14,188 nt of DNA from Planctomycetota bacterium (GTDB lineage: Bacteria; Planctomycetota; UBA8742; SKZP01; JAIOTL01), in the NCBI GenBank assembly GCA_021106775.1, contig JAIOTL010000371.1, positions 1 to 14,188 on the forward strand, in the 5' to 3' direction. The notes under the pieces are model-generated. The model worked only from the letters and a program-made list of their open reading frames with translations. It made no database searches and was not told the DNA's origin. The translations under genes and the position numbers were made by a program. Positions 1-7,079 of this stretch are shown one piece after another; within the stretch, counting starts at the first letter, position 1, and every line of letters begins with the position of its first letter.

Positions 1-703
1 ACACACTCACCTCAACCGCATACGGAATCCCGTTCTCAAGCGTGTTATCCCATTCATCCTTGTATTCCGCACTCCCCTCAGCAAGCGCAATATACTCCGA
101 CTCGTTCGTGGGCTGCTCATAATACTTGAAATCAAGCGCCTTCACCTTGTCATAAATCTTTATCGCCTTCCCACCGTCCACCGGGTCAGTATCAATAAAA
201 AAATCCTCTCGCCGATATAGCGTGTACAACTCACCCTCATCATTCTTCACCAGATAATAGCCCACTTCAACGATGTCGGACTGTTTGTTGCCGATTCTCA
301 ACTTGCTGTCAAGGGACGTTACAAAATGCAGCGAATCATAGGCATCTTCATCGTCGCCATTGTCTTCACCGATGAAATAATTTACCTCCATTACCTCCGC
401 AGAGGTTGTGTCATCACCACTTGTCCCACCGCCTTCTTCCCCCTCTGCTTCCGCAGTATTTTTCGCTTCTTGCTTCTTCAAATCATCAAGCTGATACACA
501 AAAGTCGCTTCCAAATCCCGCGCAATAAGGTTCAATATTACTGGTCCAATCTTCTGCGCTACAGAACTCGCTTCTACTTCATCACGTTGATTAATTATAT
601 TTATAACCACACCTCCGACAAACGCCATGATAATTGTCGTTATCGTTATCGCGATTATAATCTCAACTAACGTAAGCCCTGATTTGCCAGAATTCTTTAT
701 CAT
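1..703 (-). CDS. gspJ: Minor pseudopilin GspJ-like, type II secretion (3' end beyond window)
   Basis: This reading frame is open for 234 codons from ATG at 703 to the left edge. The N-terminus is a class III prepilin signal, SGKSG|LTLVE, with cleavage after Gly9 and Glu at +5 of the mature protein. A hydrophobic helix follows at about residues 10-36. Later features resemble GspJ: 'VGYYLVKNDEGELYTLYRRE' near residues 147-166 and 'NGIPYAVEVSV' at the visible end, which matches the family's C-terminal W...LPxAVE pattern, so only a little sequence is probably missing. In known systems GspJ sits at the pseudopilus tip with GspI, GspH and GspK in the inner membrane/periplasm. A G-rich ribosome-binding site (complement of 713-718) lies inside the end of gspI, and only 5 bases separate the genes, so they are co-transcribed. 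Residues 84-122 hold a Glu/Asp/Gly-rich insert. Identification as GspJ rather than another pseudopilin is an inference from order and C-terminal motifs. Confidence 0.85.
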   Translation of the reverse strand, partial: MIKNSGKSGLTLVEIIIAITITTIIMAFVGGVVINIINQRDEVEASSVAQKIGPVILNLIARDLEATFVYQLDDLKKQEAKNTAEAEGEEGGGTSGDDTTSAEVMEVNYFIGEDNGDDEDAYDSLHFVTSLDSKLRIGNKQSDIVEVGYYLVKNDEGELYTLYRREDFFIDTDPVDGGKAIKIYDKVKALDFKYYEQPTNESEYIALAEGSAEYKDEWDNTLENGIPYAVEVSV

Positions 704-708
704 AATCA

Positions 709-1263
709 CTAACCCCCCTGATTGCTTTCTTCTTCTGCTGCAAGACTTATCTGCTCAGGTTTAATATATGTTTCCACTGTGAGCTTGCCTTGTTCATCTT
801 GACCAAGAACTGGCGGATAAACTATAACCAACTTAATTCTTACAACCTTAACAACAGGAAGTTCCTCTTCTTCTTCGTCAACAGGATATTCTTCCTCCTC
901 ATCAGCATCGTCAGATAATTCAGATTCAATATCAATCTCTTCATAAGTTTTCGTTACCGAGTATCGAAAATCTTTATACTGCTCGCCATACCTTTCAGTA
1001 TCAACTTCCTGCTCACCCGATTCATCCCTGTATCCATCCTCCATTGGACTCTCAGTAATTTGATATGCACTTGCCACCTCAATCGCCATAAGTTCCGATG
1101 CCAAAAGCGAGGCAAGCCGATTATCCGATGATGCCATTGTCGTACGTATTGTATTTGTACTTATTTCGAGAACGGTAACAATTGCTGTGCCTGCAATCAG
1201 AACCGCCAGGGCGCATTCAATCAGACTCAATCCTTTATTTAATGAAAAAAATCTCTTCAACAT
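709..1263 (-). CDS. gspI: Minor pseudopilin GspI-like, type II secretion
   Basis: The protein has 184 residues when started at ATG 1263. A longer frame opens at 1311 inside gspH, but a GAGGA ribosome-binding site (complement of 1269-1273) sits 5 bases before 1263, and this start gives a normal-length prepilin leader. The leader MLKRFFSLNKG|LSLIE is cut after Gly11, with Glu at +5, followed by a hydrophobic helix at about residues 12-34. The central part has a strongly acidic stretch at 117-134, then a beta-rich C-terminus with 'VRIKLVIVYPP'. GspI is known as the central minor pseudopilin that nucleates the GspI-J-K tip. The start lies one base after the gspH stop, which implies translational coupling. 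The assignment to GspI rests on the leader, size and position between gspH- and gspJ-like genes; a generic prepilin is the alternative. Confidence 0.82.
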   Translation of the reverse strand: MLKRFFSLNKGLSLIECALAVLIAGTAIVTVLEISTNTIRTTMASSDNRLASLLASELMAIEVASAYQITESPMEDGYRDESGEQEVDTERYGEQYKDFRYSVTKTYEEIDIESELSDDADEEEEYPVDEEEEELPVVKVVRIKLVIVYPPVLGQDEQGKLTVETYIKPEQISLAAEEESNQGG

Positions 1264-1264
1264 A

Positions 1265-1864
1265 TTAGTCCTCGAAATCGATAACTTCCTTGAATTCTTT
1301 GTACCCGTCAAAATACGTTACAAGCGCAGTTAAAGCGTTTAACTCGATTGAAATTTGTTTCTCTTTGGTGTCATCTTTCTTTTTCTTCTCTTTCAGATGA
1401 ACGATATGTCCAGATGCTATTCCTATCGGTGAAATCTCGATTCTGACTAAATTATCGGTAATCCCCGATTTCTCACCGACTTGAATGTCTTCAAACTCAA
1501 CATCCTCGTGAAGCTGTCTATAAAAAAGCTTCTTTCTGATTTCCTCTTCTTCATCATCGTCATATTCTTCGTCGCCGTCGTAATATGAGAGTTCGTCGCC
1601 CTCAAGTTCCGGAACAAGAAGCCAAAAAGCATTATTATCGAGGTCGTAAACAATACCATAGTTTATGCCTTTCATTGCCGCCTCAGCACGTGCGAGTCCT
1701 ATCAAGTTCCCAATGGCACGTGCTTCCGACCGAATACGCTCGTTGGGTATCAAATCTCCGAAATTCGCAGCAACAATCATCAATGCGATGCCCATAATCA
1801 GGATGACTATCATGAGTTCAACAAGGGTAAATCCAGCGCAATGTGTTTTTGTCTTCATTTTCAT
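1265..1864 (-). CDS. gspH: Minor pseudopilin GspH/FimT-like, type II secretion
   Basis: The protein has 199 residues with leader MKMKTKTHCAG|FTLVE: prepilin peptidase site after Gly11, Glu at +5, then a hydrophobic helix at about residues 12-34. 'RIRSEARAIGNLIGLARAEA' at 43-62 matches the GspH/FimT pattern of an amphipathic helix in which residues are selected as 'xxLxxxLxxARxEA', followed by 'GINYGIVYD'. The family caps or initiates pseudopili or type IV pili in the inner membrane and periplasm. An acidic run fills residues 86-108 and a Lys-rich segment 158-169. Two in-frame ATGs (1864 and 1858) are possible; no clear ribosome-binding site favours either. It is the first gene of the visible operon and is divergent from the gene at 2109, so the major pseudopilin GspG is not directly upstream, unlike the classic G-H-I-J-K order. 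Confidence 0.85.
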   Translation of the reverse strand: MKMKTKTHCAGFTLVELMIVILIMGIALMIVAANFGDLIPNERIRSEARAIGNLIGLARAEAAMKGINYGIVYDLDNNAFWLLVPELEGDELSYYDGDEEYDDDEEEEIRKKLFYRQLHEDVEFEDIQVGEKSGITDNLVRIEISPIGIASGHIVHLKEKKKKDDTKEKQISIELNALTALVTYFDGYKEFKEVIDFED

Positions 1865-2108
1865 GCTTTTTTCGAGTAAACCATGATTTTAAAACGACTA
1901 CCCACTCGAAGTGTCAAAAAAAAACTTGCATTGAACCGATTCAAAACTGACTCGTTATAGAAAAAGCTGGACGATAAAGGAAGTTTTTGTTGAGTAAACC
2001 AAGAATTGTTTGATTAAAATTGAAATGCTGATAAATAGTTGTTTAAATGTTACTATTCAAAATCTTCACAAAAATTAATTAATCAAATCTCATTTAAGGA
2101 TTTTTTTC
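1865..2108. promoter_or_regulatory. Divergent AT-rich intergenic region between gspH and the FGE-fold gene
   Basis: This gap must carry promoters for both flanking genes because they point away from each other. The sequence is AT-rich with several A and T runs. A 10-base direct repeat, GAGTAAACCA, occurs at 1874-1883 and 1992-2001, with similar flanks on both sides. Short inverted repeats are also present (CACT-CGA-AGTG near 1912 and TTGAA-CCGA-TTCAA near 1933). AAGGA at 2096-2100 is the ribosome-binding site for the gene at 2109. I could not find a -35/-10 pair good enough to call. Confidence 0.45.
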
Positions 2109-3956
2109 ATGGAAAACAAAATCATACAATGCCCCAGTTGCAGCAAGAAAATGCAAATACCACCGACATTTTTCGGTAAAAAAATTAAATGCCCTCAATG
2201 CTCATCGATACTTGTAATAGATGTTCAGGGCGGTGTTACACTTGGCACACCAGCTGCACCTCCGCCAGCACAAGCACCAGCTCAGAAAGTCCCGGCAGCA
2301 CCGGCAGCATCAGCACCGCAAAAGCAGGAACCGGCAAAAAAACTCGCAAAACCCAAACCAAATCTCAGACCAACATCAGCAATTACAAAACCAAAAGCCA
2401 AAATGAAAAAAGGTGTAAAAGTTGCTGGTAAAGCATCAAAAATCAAGCTTAGAGTCCAAAAAATCAAGCCCAAAAGAAGATTGTCCGGAATCAAAATTCA
2501 AAAAACAGAAAAAAAAGTCAATAAAGATAAAATCTCTGCTGTTTCAAGAGTTGACAGAAAACAAACCGGTGGAATGCTCTCAAAAATTGGGATATTTCTC
2601 GGTATTATCGCAATTGTCGCAGCAATCGCATTTTTAGTAATCGGCGGGGAAAAGAAAAAACCTGATAAGGACATTACTCCAAAACAAGCGGTTCCAACAT
2701 CAATCACCTTTTTAGACCAGGGCGAAAAGGAAATTTTCGATTACAATGAAAAAGGCGGGAAAATCCATCTTTGGCACAGGAAAATTAATTCTGACATTGC
2801 AATCCCGAACGCAAAATTCGACCAGAAAAAGAAAATTCTTGAAATACGCGACGAAACTGAATTCGTGAAAATCGCAGGAAAAACATACAAAGTCGGGTAT
2901 AACGATGAAGACGACCTCAGACAGGTTGAAACACCGGAAATTGAAGTAATAGTCAATGATTTCTACATCAGCCGCAAAGAAATTACAATTGGGCAGTACC
3001 GCAAATTCACAAAGTACATTGATTTCCTATATACCTGGCAGGACACGCTTGATGATGATGCAAAAAAAGATTATTACCGGAGTCCAAAATTTTCTGAGAA
3101 ATACCTGAGACAAGCAGCAGTTATTGACCCAGCGTTTTTCAACCATCCCGACCAACCTGCTGATATTCGCCATTCCGTTGACCCAGTTTGGGAAGATGAC
3201 CCTGCAGTTTACAAGATAAGCTGGTGGAGCGCATACGCATATTGTGCTTGGGCAAACGGTCTTGACCCGAACAAAGGAAATCTGCCAACGGAAATTGAAT
3301 GGGAGATAGCTGCACGTGGAACAGAAGGATATCTTTATCCATGGGGAAACAAATCCACCGATTTGAAAGCTCCTGAGGATGCTGATGACCGCGAAATCCT
3401 CTCAAAATACGGTTATTACCCGGGTTCAACGAAACCTTATGACCCGAATCCGAAAATTACTAAGGATAAAATTGAATATCATGAGCCGAAAATGAATAGC
3501 CACGGCATTTATGATATGGCAGGTAATGTCGGTGAATGGTGCTTTGATACGTATGTCGGGAAACTGTATGTTTACCTCAAGGAAATTAATATGATTGAGG
3601 ATGCCGATGCGGAAACTCCCGCGGAATTCAAAATCTTGTACCAGGGTGGGGCAAGCGAGGAAGAACTTCTCAAGTTTGGCATCGAACCGACAATGAGAGG
3701 CGCACGAATAAATTCTGGAGATTTGAATGCAACTGACAGGCTTCCACTGCTTAAGTTCACATACCGTACTCGCGTTGAAGCATCGAACACTGATTTTGCA
3801 ATCGGCTTTAGATGCGTTTATTACAAGGATTCACCTGCACCAAATGCTGCGATTTTGAAAGAACTCTACGATCGCAGGAAGAAAATGGTCGAAGAAAAGT
3901 GGGAGAAGAGAATCAAAGCAATAATGGATGAACTGAAACTGAAGTACAACGAATAA
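2109..3956 (+). CDS. Membrane protein: zinc ribbon, one membrane helix, FGE/SUMF1-fold domain
   Basis: The 615-residue protein starts with a CxxC-x16-CxxC zinc ribbon (Cys8, Cys11, Cys28, Cys31) of the MJ0042-like type. An Ala/Pro-rich stretch (about 45-75) and a very Lys/Arg-rich stretch (about 77-150) follow. A single membrane helix lies at about 160-178 in 'KIGIFLGIIAIVAAIAFLVI'. The positive linker before it suggests an N-in, C-out topology. Residues about 282-572 are a formylglycine-generating-enzyme/sulfatase-modifying (SUMF1) fold: 'FYISRKEITIGQYRKF', 'WWSAYAYCAWANG', 'LPTEIEWEIAARG', 'YPWGN', 'IYDMAGNVGEW' and 'IGFRC'. True FGEs carry a cysteine pair just before the final GFRC; here that region reads 'RTRVEASNTDFAIGFRC' with no such pair, so catalysis is unlikely. 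Non-catalytic members often serve as binding modules, for example in kinase-linked or surface proteins. ATG at 2109 follows AAGGA by 8 bases. The C-terminus is a short charged helix. The ligand and partner are unknown. Confidence 0.85.
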   Translation: MENKIIQCPSCSKKMQIPPTFFGKKIKCPQCSSILVIDVQGGVTLGTPAAPPPAQAPAQKVPAAPAASAPQKQEPAKKLAKPKPNLRPTSAITKPKAKMKKGVKVAGKASKIKLRVQKIKPKRRLSGIKIQKTEKKVNKDKISAVSRVDRKQTGGMLSKIGIFLGIIAIVAAIAFLVIGGEKKKPDKDITPKQAVPTSITFLDQGEKEIFDYNEKGGKIHLWHRKINSDIAIPNAKFDQKKKILEIRDETEFVKIAGKTYKVGYNDEDDLRQVETPEIEVIVNDFYISRKEITIGQYRKFTKYIDFLYTWQDTLDDDAKKDYYRSPKFSEKYLRQAAVIDPAFFNHPDQPADIRHSVDPVWEDDPAVYKISWWSAYAYCAWANGLDPNKGNLPTEIEWEIAARGTEGYLYPWGNKSTDLKAPEDADDREILSKYGYYPGSTKPYDPNPKITKDKIEYHEPKMNSHGIYDMAGNVGEWCFDTYVGKLYVYLKEINMIEDADAETPAEFKILYQGGASEEELLKFGIEPTMRGARINSGDLNATDRLPLLKFTYRTRVEASNTDFAIGFRCVYYKDSPAPNAAILKELYDRRKKMVEEKWEKRIKAIMDELKLKYNE

Positions 3957-4020
3957 TCTCAGTGATTCTCAGGCTATCTTCTACAAACATATTAATTCCG
4001 CACGCAATTCTTTGGGTTCG

Positions 4021-4048
4021 AAATTAAAAAGGGTGCTATGCACCCTTT
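4021..4048 (-). terminator. Rho-independent terminator for the VWA gene
   Basis: A perfect 9-bp stem, AAAGGGTGC / GCACCCTTT (4028-4036 and 4040-4048), encloses a three-base loop. Read on the minus strand, the stem runs into TTTTTAATTT, a good U-tract, directly downstream of the VWA stop at 4076. On the plus strand the tract is poor (TTTGAATG), so it is at best a weak stop for the FGE-fold gene, which converges from the left. Confidence 0.8.
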
Positions 4049-4075
4049 GAATGAATCAAAACTTAATTGACAAAA

Positions 4076-5665
4076 TTACTCAGGCGTAACGACTTCTTCC
4101 TCTACCGAAGCCTTGTCCTTGAGTGAAATTACCTTGCGAATAAACTTGATGAGTTCCTTACCATCTGACTCGGGAACAACGCTGCCTGCTTCGATGCAGT
4201 CAATTGCGGTCGTCAATTTCCAATCTTTTGCAAATTTCGAATCTCTCAGCACATCAGCAAATCCTGTTACTCCTGCTGCGAACTTGAACGATGGCGATGC
4301 AGACGCGAAGGATTTACGCTCATTTTCGATGAAATATTTCAGCAGATGAGATTCCGAATCAGTGATATTGTGTTTATACCTGATTTTGAAAATACCCAGT
4401 TTCCCTGCAAACTCGGCAGGCTCTTCGACTTCCATCGTCTGCACATTATGAAGTCTCAACTCGTAAACTGCGGTAACATTATGTCCGGGTCCGATATCAC
4501 CTGCATCCACAAGGTCGTTATCAAAATCCTCGTCTTTCAACGCACGAACCTCATAGCCGATAAGCCTGTATTCATCAACCAATGTTGGATTGAACTCTAT
4601 CTGAATCTTCGTGTTTGATGCGACAATTTCAATCGTTGACGCAAGTTTGTCACCAAGAACCCGTTGAGCATCCTTTTTGCTGCCAATATAGAAATAATTA
4701 CCATTACCCGTTTTTGCAATATGCTTCATCATATCGTCCTGCAGATTTCCGCTTCCGTACCCGAAAATGCTCAGCGAAATCCCTTTCTGCGACTTTGTGT
4801 TGATAATTTCCTGAAGCTCCTTATGGTCGGTAACCCCAACATTGAAATCACCGTCAGTACACATAATCACACGGTTTATCTCGCCTTCGACAAAGCAATC
4901 GTTGGCAAGGTCATATGCGTTGGTGAGACCAGCGGCACCAGCTGTTGAACCTCCTGCCTTAAGTTTGTCAAGAGCATCGATTATTTCATCTTTATCCAGC
5001 GTCGGCTCAAGAACAATTTTTGCACCGCTGGCATACGTGCACATTCCAACCGTATCGCCAGGTTTCAGGTATTTAACGAGTATTTTCATGCTTTTTTTCA
5101 CCAATTCCAGCTTATTCGTCGCCATCATCGAGCCTGAAACATCAATCAGGAACGTCAGATGTGCAGGACGCCGTTCTTCGTTGGTGATTTCCTTCGCTTT
5201 GAGTGCTAGTCTTAAGAAAGCGGTTTTTCCGTTGTTGAACGGATTGTCAGCAAGCTCGGAATACATGGTTAAAATCTCATCTTCGGGTGCTTTGTAATTA
5301 TAATCGAAATAATTGAGAAACTCCTCAACCCTGACCTGCTCACTCTTAGGTAAAGTTTCGTAACCAACCTGATTTTTGCAGAAAGTGTACGTTGCGGTAT
5401 CAACATCGGTCGAAAATGTTGATTTCGGATGTTCAAGCACGCTTTTGAATTCATTTATTTTGTATTCCATGAATTCATCTCTGTTAAGTTCGGTTTCAGG
5501 CGGTAGTTCCTCTAATTCTCTCGACCCCGAGTTGTTTTGTATCATGCATCTCTTGCTCATATCCATGTTGTACATTGTGCCGGTTGTGGGATAACCTCCG
5601 CATCCAGAGATAATCAATGTTCCAACAATAAAACTAAAAAGCAGAATAACGGATTTACCTTTCAT
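4076..5665 (-). CDS. YfbK-like von Willebrand factor A (VWA) domain lipoprotein
   Basis: The 529-residue protein has a lipoprotein signal, with a hydrophobic core at 6-19 and lipobox ISGC ending at Cys22, so it is likely anchored to a membrane facing the periplasm or surface. Residues about 60-165 match the N-terminal domain found before VWA in YfbK-type proteins ('STFSTDVDTATYTF'). The VWA domain follows at about 168-345 with an intact metal-ion-dependent adhesion site: DVSGS at Asp175-Ser179, Thr241 in 'GGSTAGAAGL', and Asp271 in 'MCTDGD'. The C-terminal part contains 'SFKFAAGVTGFADVLRDSKF', typical of the YfbK C-terminal domain. VWA folds usually bind protein partners through a divalent metal; the partner here is not evident. 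The start has a strong GGAGG site 5 to 6 bases upstream. Length is close to E. coli YfbK. The gene appears monocistronic, with its own terminator and a long untranscribed gap upstream. Confidence 0.9.
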   Translation of the reverse strand: MKGKSVILLFSFIVGTLIISGCGGYPTTGTMYNMDMSKRCMIQNNSGSRELEELPPETELNRDEFMEYKINEFKSVLEHPKSTFSTDVDTATYTFCKNQVGYETLPKSEQVRVEEFLNYFDYNYKAPEDEILTMYSELADNPFNNGKTAFLRLALKAKEITNEERRPAHLTFLIDVSGSMMATNKLELVKKSMKILVKYLKPGDTVGMCTYASGAKIVLEPTLDKDEIIDALDKLKAGGSTAGAAGLTNAYDLANDCFVEGEINRVIMCTDGDFNVGVTDHKELQEIINTKSQKGISLSIFGYGSGNLQDDMMKHIAKTGNGNYFYIGSKKDAQRVLGDKLASTIEIVASNTKIQIEFNPTLVDEYRLIGYEVRALKDEDFDNDLVDAGDIGPGHNVTAVYELRLHNVQTMEVEEPAEFAGKLGIFKIRYKHNITDSESHLLKYFIENERKSFASASPSFKFAAGVTGFADVLRDSKFAKDWKLTTAIDCIEAGSVVPESDGKELIKFIRKVISLKDKASVEEEVVTPE

Positions 5666-5976
5666 GATTCCTCCAAGTTTTTTGTTTACACTTTTATTCT
5701 TACTTCATTAAGATATATGCGCACCTTTATCTCATAATGAAGTTTCCATTTAATAGCATTTCTCGCTAAATCATTGATATTAACTGATTTGAATCAATCA
5801 CAGATGTCTAAAAGTCTGACATGTTCGAAGTAAAACTATTCTCAATTATTTAACACTTATAGTGTACAAAACATGATAATGTTCAATCTATTTCGTTTAT
5901 TTTACATTTTATTGGTGTAATTCTTATTTCGCATTCTCAGAAGCTGAATTTGTAAATCAATTGCTTTAAGATTTTT
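5666..5976. other. AT-rich non-coding region upstream of the VWA gene
   Basis: I see no credible reading frame on either strand. The right side of the VWA start (5666-5675) holds its GGAGG ribosome-binding site on the minus strand. The promoter should lie within the first hundred or so bases, but no pair of hexamers is convincing. The remainder is AT-rich sequence without clear repeats. Confidence 0.4.
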
Positions 5977-6000
5977 GCCACAGAGACACAGAGAACCCAG
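5977..6000. repeat. Short dispersed-repeat motif (CCACAGAGACACAGAG type)
   Basis: The bases GCCACAGAGACACAGAGAAC followed by CCAG match a motif that I recall as recurring in intergenic regions of unrelated environmental bacteria. It contains an imperfect internal repeat of CACAGAG. It marks the left end of a roughly 500-base cluster of repeat-like sequence. Assignment is by recognition only; copy number in this genome is unknown. Confidence 0.45.
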
Positions 6001-6016
6001 AAAAAATAATGAAACT

Positions 6017-6195
6017 GTCATTATGAACGAAGTGAGGAATCCAGGATGGTCAAATGCAAAACTGAGAATTGCTGCAATTCATTATTTCCAATGAAGACAA
6101 TTATTAAGGTTCAAAGTTTACTATACAAAGAACATTTCAATGAAATCCTAATATTACATTGCGCTAGCCTGGATTCCTGCGTTCGCAGGAATGAC
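6017..6195. repeat. Inverted-repeat pair bounding a MITE/REP-like segment
   Basis: The left end at 6017-6045 begins GTCATT and ends AGGAATCCAGG. The right end at 6168-6195 is its inverse, starting CCTGGATTCCT and ending AATGAC. The pair encloses about 120 bases of unrelated AT-rich sequence. The right copy is itself a palindrome, ATTCCTGCG / CGCAGGAAT (6173-6181 and 6184-6192) with a two-base centre. Such 'TGGATTCCTGC...GCAGGAATGAC' units belong to a widespread class of intergenic palindromic repeats. No target-site duplication is evident. Confidence 0.6.
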
Positions 6196-6205
6196 AAAGG
6201 GGTGT
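6176..6205 (+). repeat. 30-base direct repeat, copy 1
   Basis: This 30-base unit (CCTGCGTTCGCAGGAATGAC then AAAGGGGTGT) recurs at 6346-6375 with only two mismatches. It overlaps the right end of the inverted-repeat pair. It includes the palindromic core CCTGCG-TT-CGCAGG. Confidence 0.65.
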
Positions 6206-6211
6206 TAATCA

Positions 6212-6230
6212 CTCCCCCCTTGTGGGGGAG
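6212..6230. repeat. GC-rich hairpin inside the repeat cluster
   Basis: CTCCCCC (6212-6218) pairs with GGGGGAG (6224-6230) across a five-base loop. It is followed by 'TCGAAGAAAACGAGC' and 'GATTCGGTGAGGGG', which I associate with dispersed repeats rather than with a terminator: there is no T-tract after the stem and no gene ends nearby on the plus strand. Confidence 0.5.
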
Positions 6231-6332
6231 TCGAAGAAAACGAGCTGAGAAGCGAAGTTTGATTCGGTGAGGGGTTATTTCTTTACAAAATCTGCAAATT
6301 CTGTGTACATCCAGTCATGGACGAAAGAAAAA

Positions 6333-6375
6333 GCAGGTTTACCTGCCTGCATTCGCAGGAATGACAAATGGGTGT
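6333..6375 (+). repeat. 30-base direct repeat, copy 2, with adjoining palindrome
   Basis: Bases 6346-6375 match 6176-6205 at 28 of 30 positions. Immediately left, GCAGGT-TT-ACCTGC (6333-6346) forms another palindrome, so this copy has two overlapping inverted repeats. Divergence from copy 1 falls outside the CCTGC/GCAGG arms, at one base of the centre and one base of the tail, which would preserve the short stem. Confidence 0.6.
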
Positions 6376-6441
6376 ATTATCTACACCATCTAGAGATTCT
6401 GTGAAATATACATCGGGAGGCAAGAAAAAACAGAAAGTCTA

Positions 6442-6470
6442 CCTGGATTCTTCGCTTCAATCAGATGACA
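6442..6470 (+). repeat. Degenerate relative of the GGATTC...TGACA repeat
   Basis: The segment begins CCTGGATTCTTCGCTTCAAT and ends CAGATGACA. It shares the outer bases of the unit at 6168-6195 (CCTGGATTC and ATGACA) but has a different, non-palindromic centre. It lies about 20 bases beyond the stop of the biotin-carrier gene. Confidence 0.4.
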
Positions 6471-6491
6471 AAAGTATAAATACTCTACAAC

Positions 6492-7064
6492 CTAGCTGAT
6501 GTCCACAAGAGGATCACCTTCACCCACCGACTGACTGGTTTCGACAAATATCGCCGTTATCGTACCCGTGGTGTGAGCCCTAATCTCGTTTTCCATTTTC
6601 ATCGCTTCCATAGTAAGCACAACATCACCCGAATTAACTTCATCACCAACATTAACTTTAATACTCAGAATCATACCCGGTAAAGGTGCTTTAACCGGAT
6701 TTTTCATCTCAATTTTCTTTGCTTTTGCAGCTCTAATCGAGGATTCTGATGCTTGCTTATTAAAAGCAGCACTACGCATCAGGGCGGTTGTCTTTTTCTT
6801 CTCTGGTGCTGTATATGTCTCGCTTCCAGGGACTTCTGCAACGTTTGCAACCTGCATTCCCACTCCCATTGGCAGAAGTGGACTGACCTTTGCACCTGGA
6901 GATTTTATTACAACGTTCGAGCTGGGCAGCAACGGCAGAAATTCGATATCCACGACCATTTCCTCTCCATTTACAAGCACAACCGCCTGCTCATTCTCGA
7001 TTGAGCGAATTTCAACAGAATAAGAGTGATCATTGATATTGAATTTATATTCGTTCTCGCTCAT
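6492..7064 (-). CDS. Biotin carrier protein of a biotin-dependent (de)carboxylase
   Basis: The protein has 190 residues. The C-terminal domain (about 120-190) is a biotinyl/lipoyl fold with 'KAPLPGMILSIKVNVGDEV' and the biotinylation motif EAMKM, Lys156 being the expected biotin attachment site, 35 residues from the end as is usual. The N-terminal part (1-45) has 'YSVEI' and 'VVLVNGEEMVVDI', a pattern common ahead of the biotin domain in decarboxylase carriers, and an Ala/Lys-rich linker lies between. The protein would shuttle CO2 as carboxybiotin between a carboxyltransferase and a membrane decarboxylase subunit. A GAGGAG site precedes the start, 15 bases after the OadG-like gene, so the two form an operon and likely one complex. 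A role in methylmalonyl-CoA, oxaloacetate or glutaconyl-CoA decarboxylase cannot be separated from this sequence alone; an acyl-CoA carboxylase is less likely given the OadG-like partner. Confidence 0.88.
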   Translation of the reverse strand: MSENEYKFNINDHSYSVEIRSIENEQAVVLVNGEEMVVDIEFLPLLPSSNVVIKSPGAKVSPLLPMGVGMQVANVAEVPGSETYTAPEKKKTTALMRSAAFNKQASESSIRAAKAKKIEMKNPVKAPLPGMILSIKVNVGDEVNSGDVVLTMEAMKMENEIRAHTTGTITAIFVETSQSVGEGDPLVDIS

Positions 7065-7079
7065 TTTGCTCCTCTATTG

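Noticed and set aside
326..670. 114-codon open frame on the plus strand
   Set aside because: It lies antisense to the gspJ-like frame, which has a prepilin leader, family motifs and a ribosome-binding site. The plus-strand peptide has no recognisable features.
4842..5297. 151-codon open frame on the plus strand
   Set aside because: It is antisense to the VWA domain, whose motifs are intact; the frame is low-complexity Ser/Ala-rich shadow.
6212..6230. Hairpin considered as a transcription terminator
   Set aside because: No T-tract follows on either strand and no gene ends beside it; it sits within repeat sequence.
6046..6270. 74-codon open frame on the plus strand
   Set aside because: Much of it is translated repeat sequence (for example 'LDSCVRRNDKG' from the palindromic unit), which commonly yields spurious protein calls. 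There is no convincing ribosome-binding site.
5977..6470. Repeat cluster considered as a CRISPR array
   Set aside because: Unit spacing and orientation are irregular, units differ in type, and there are no equal-length spacers or cas genes.
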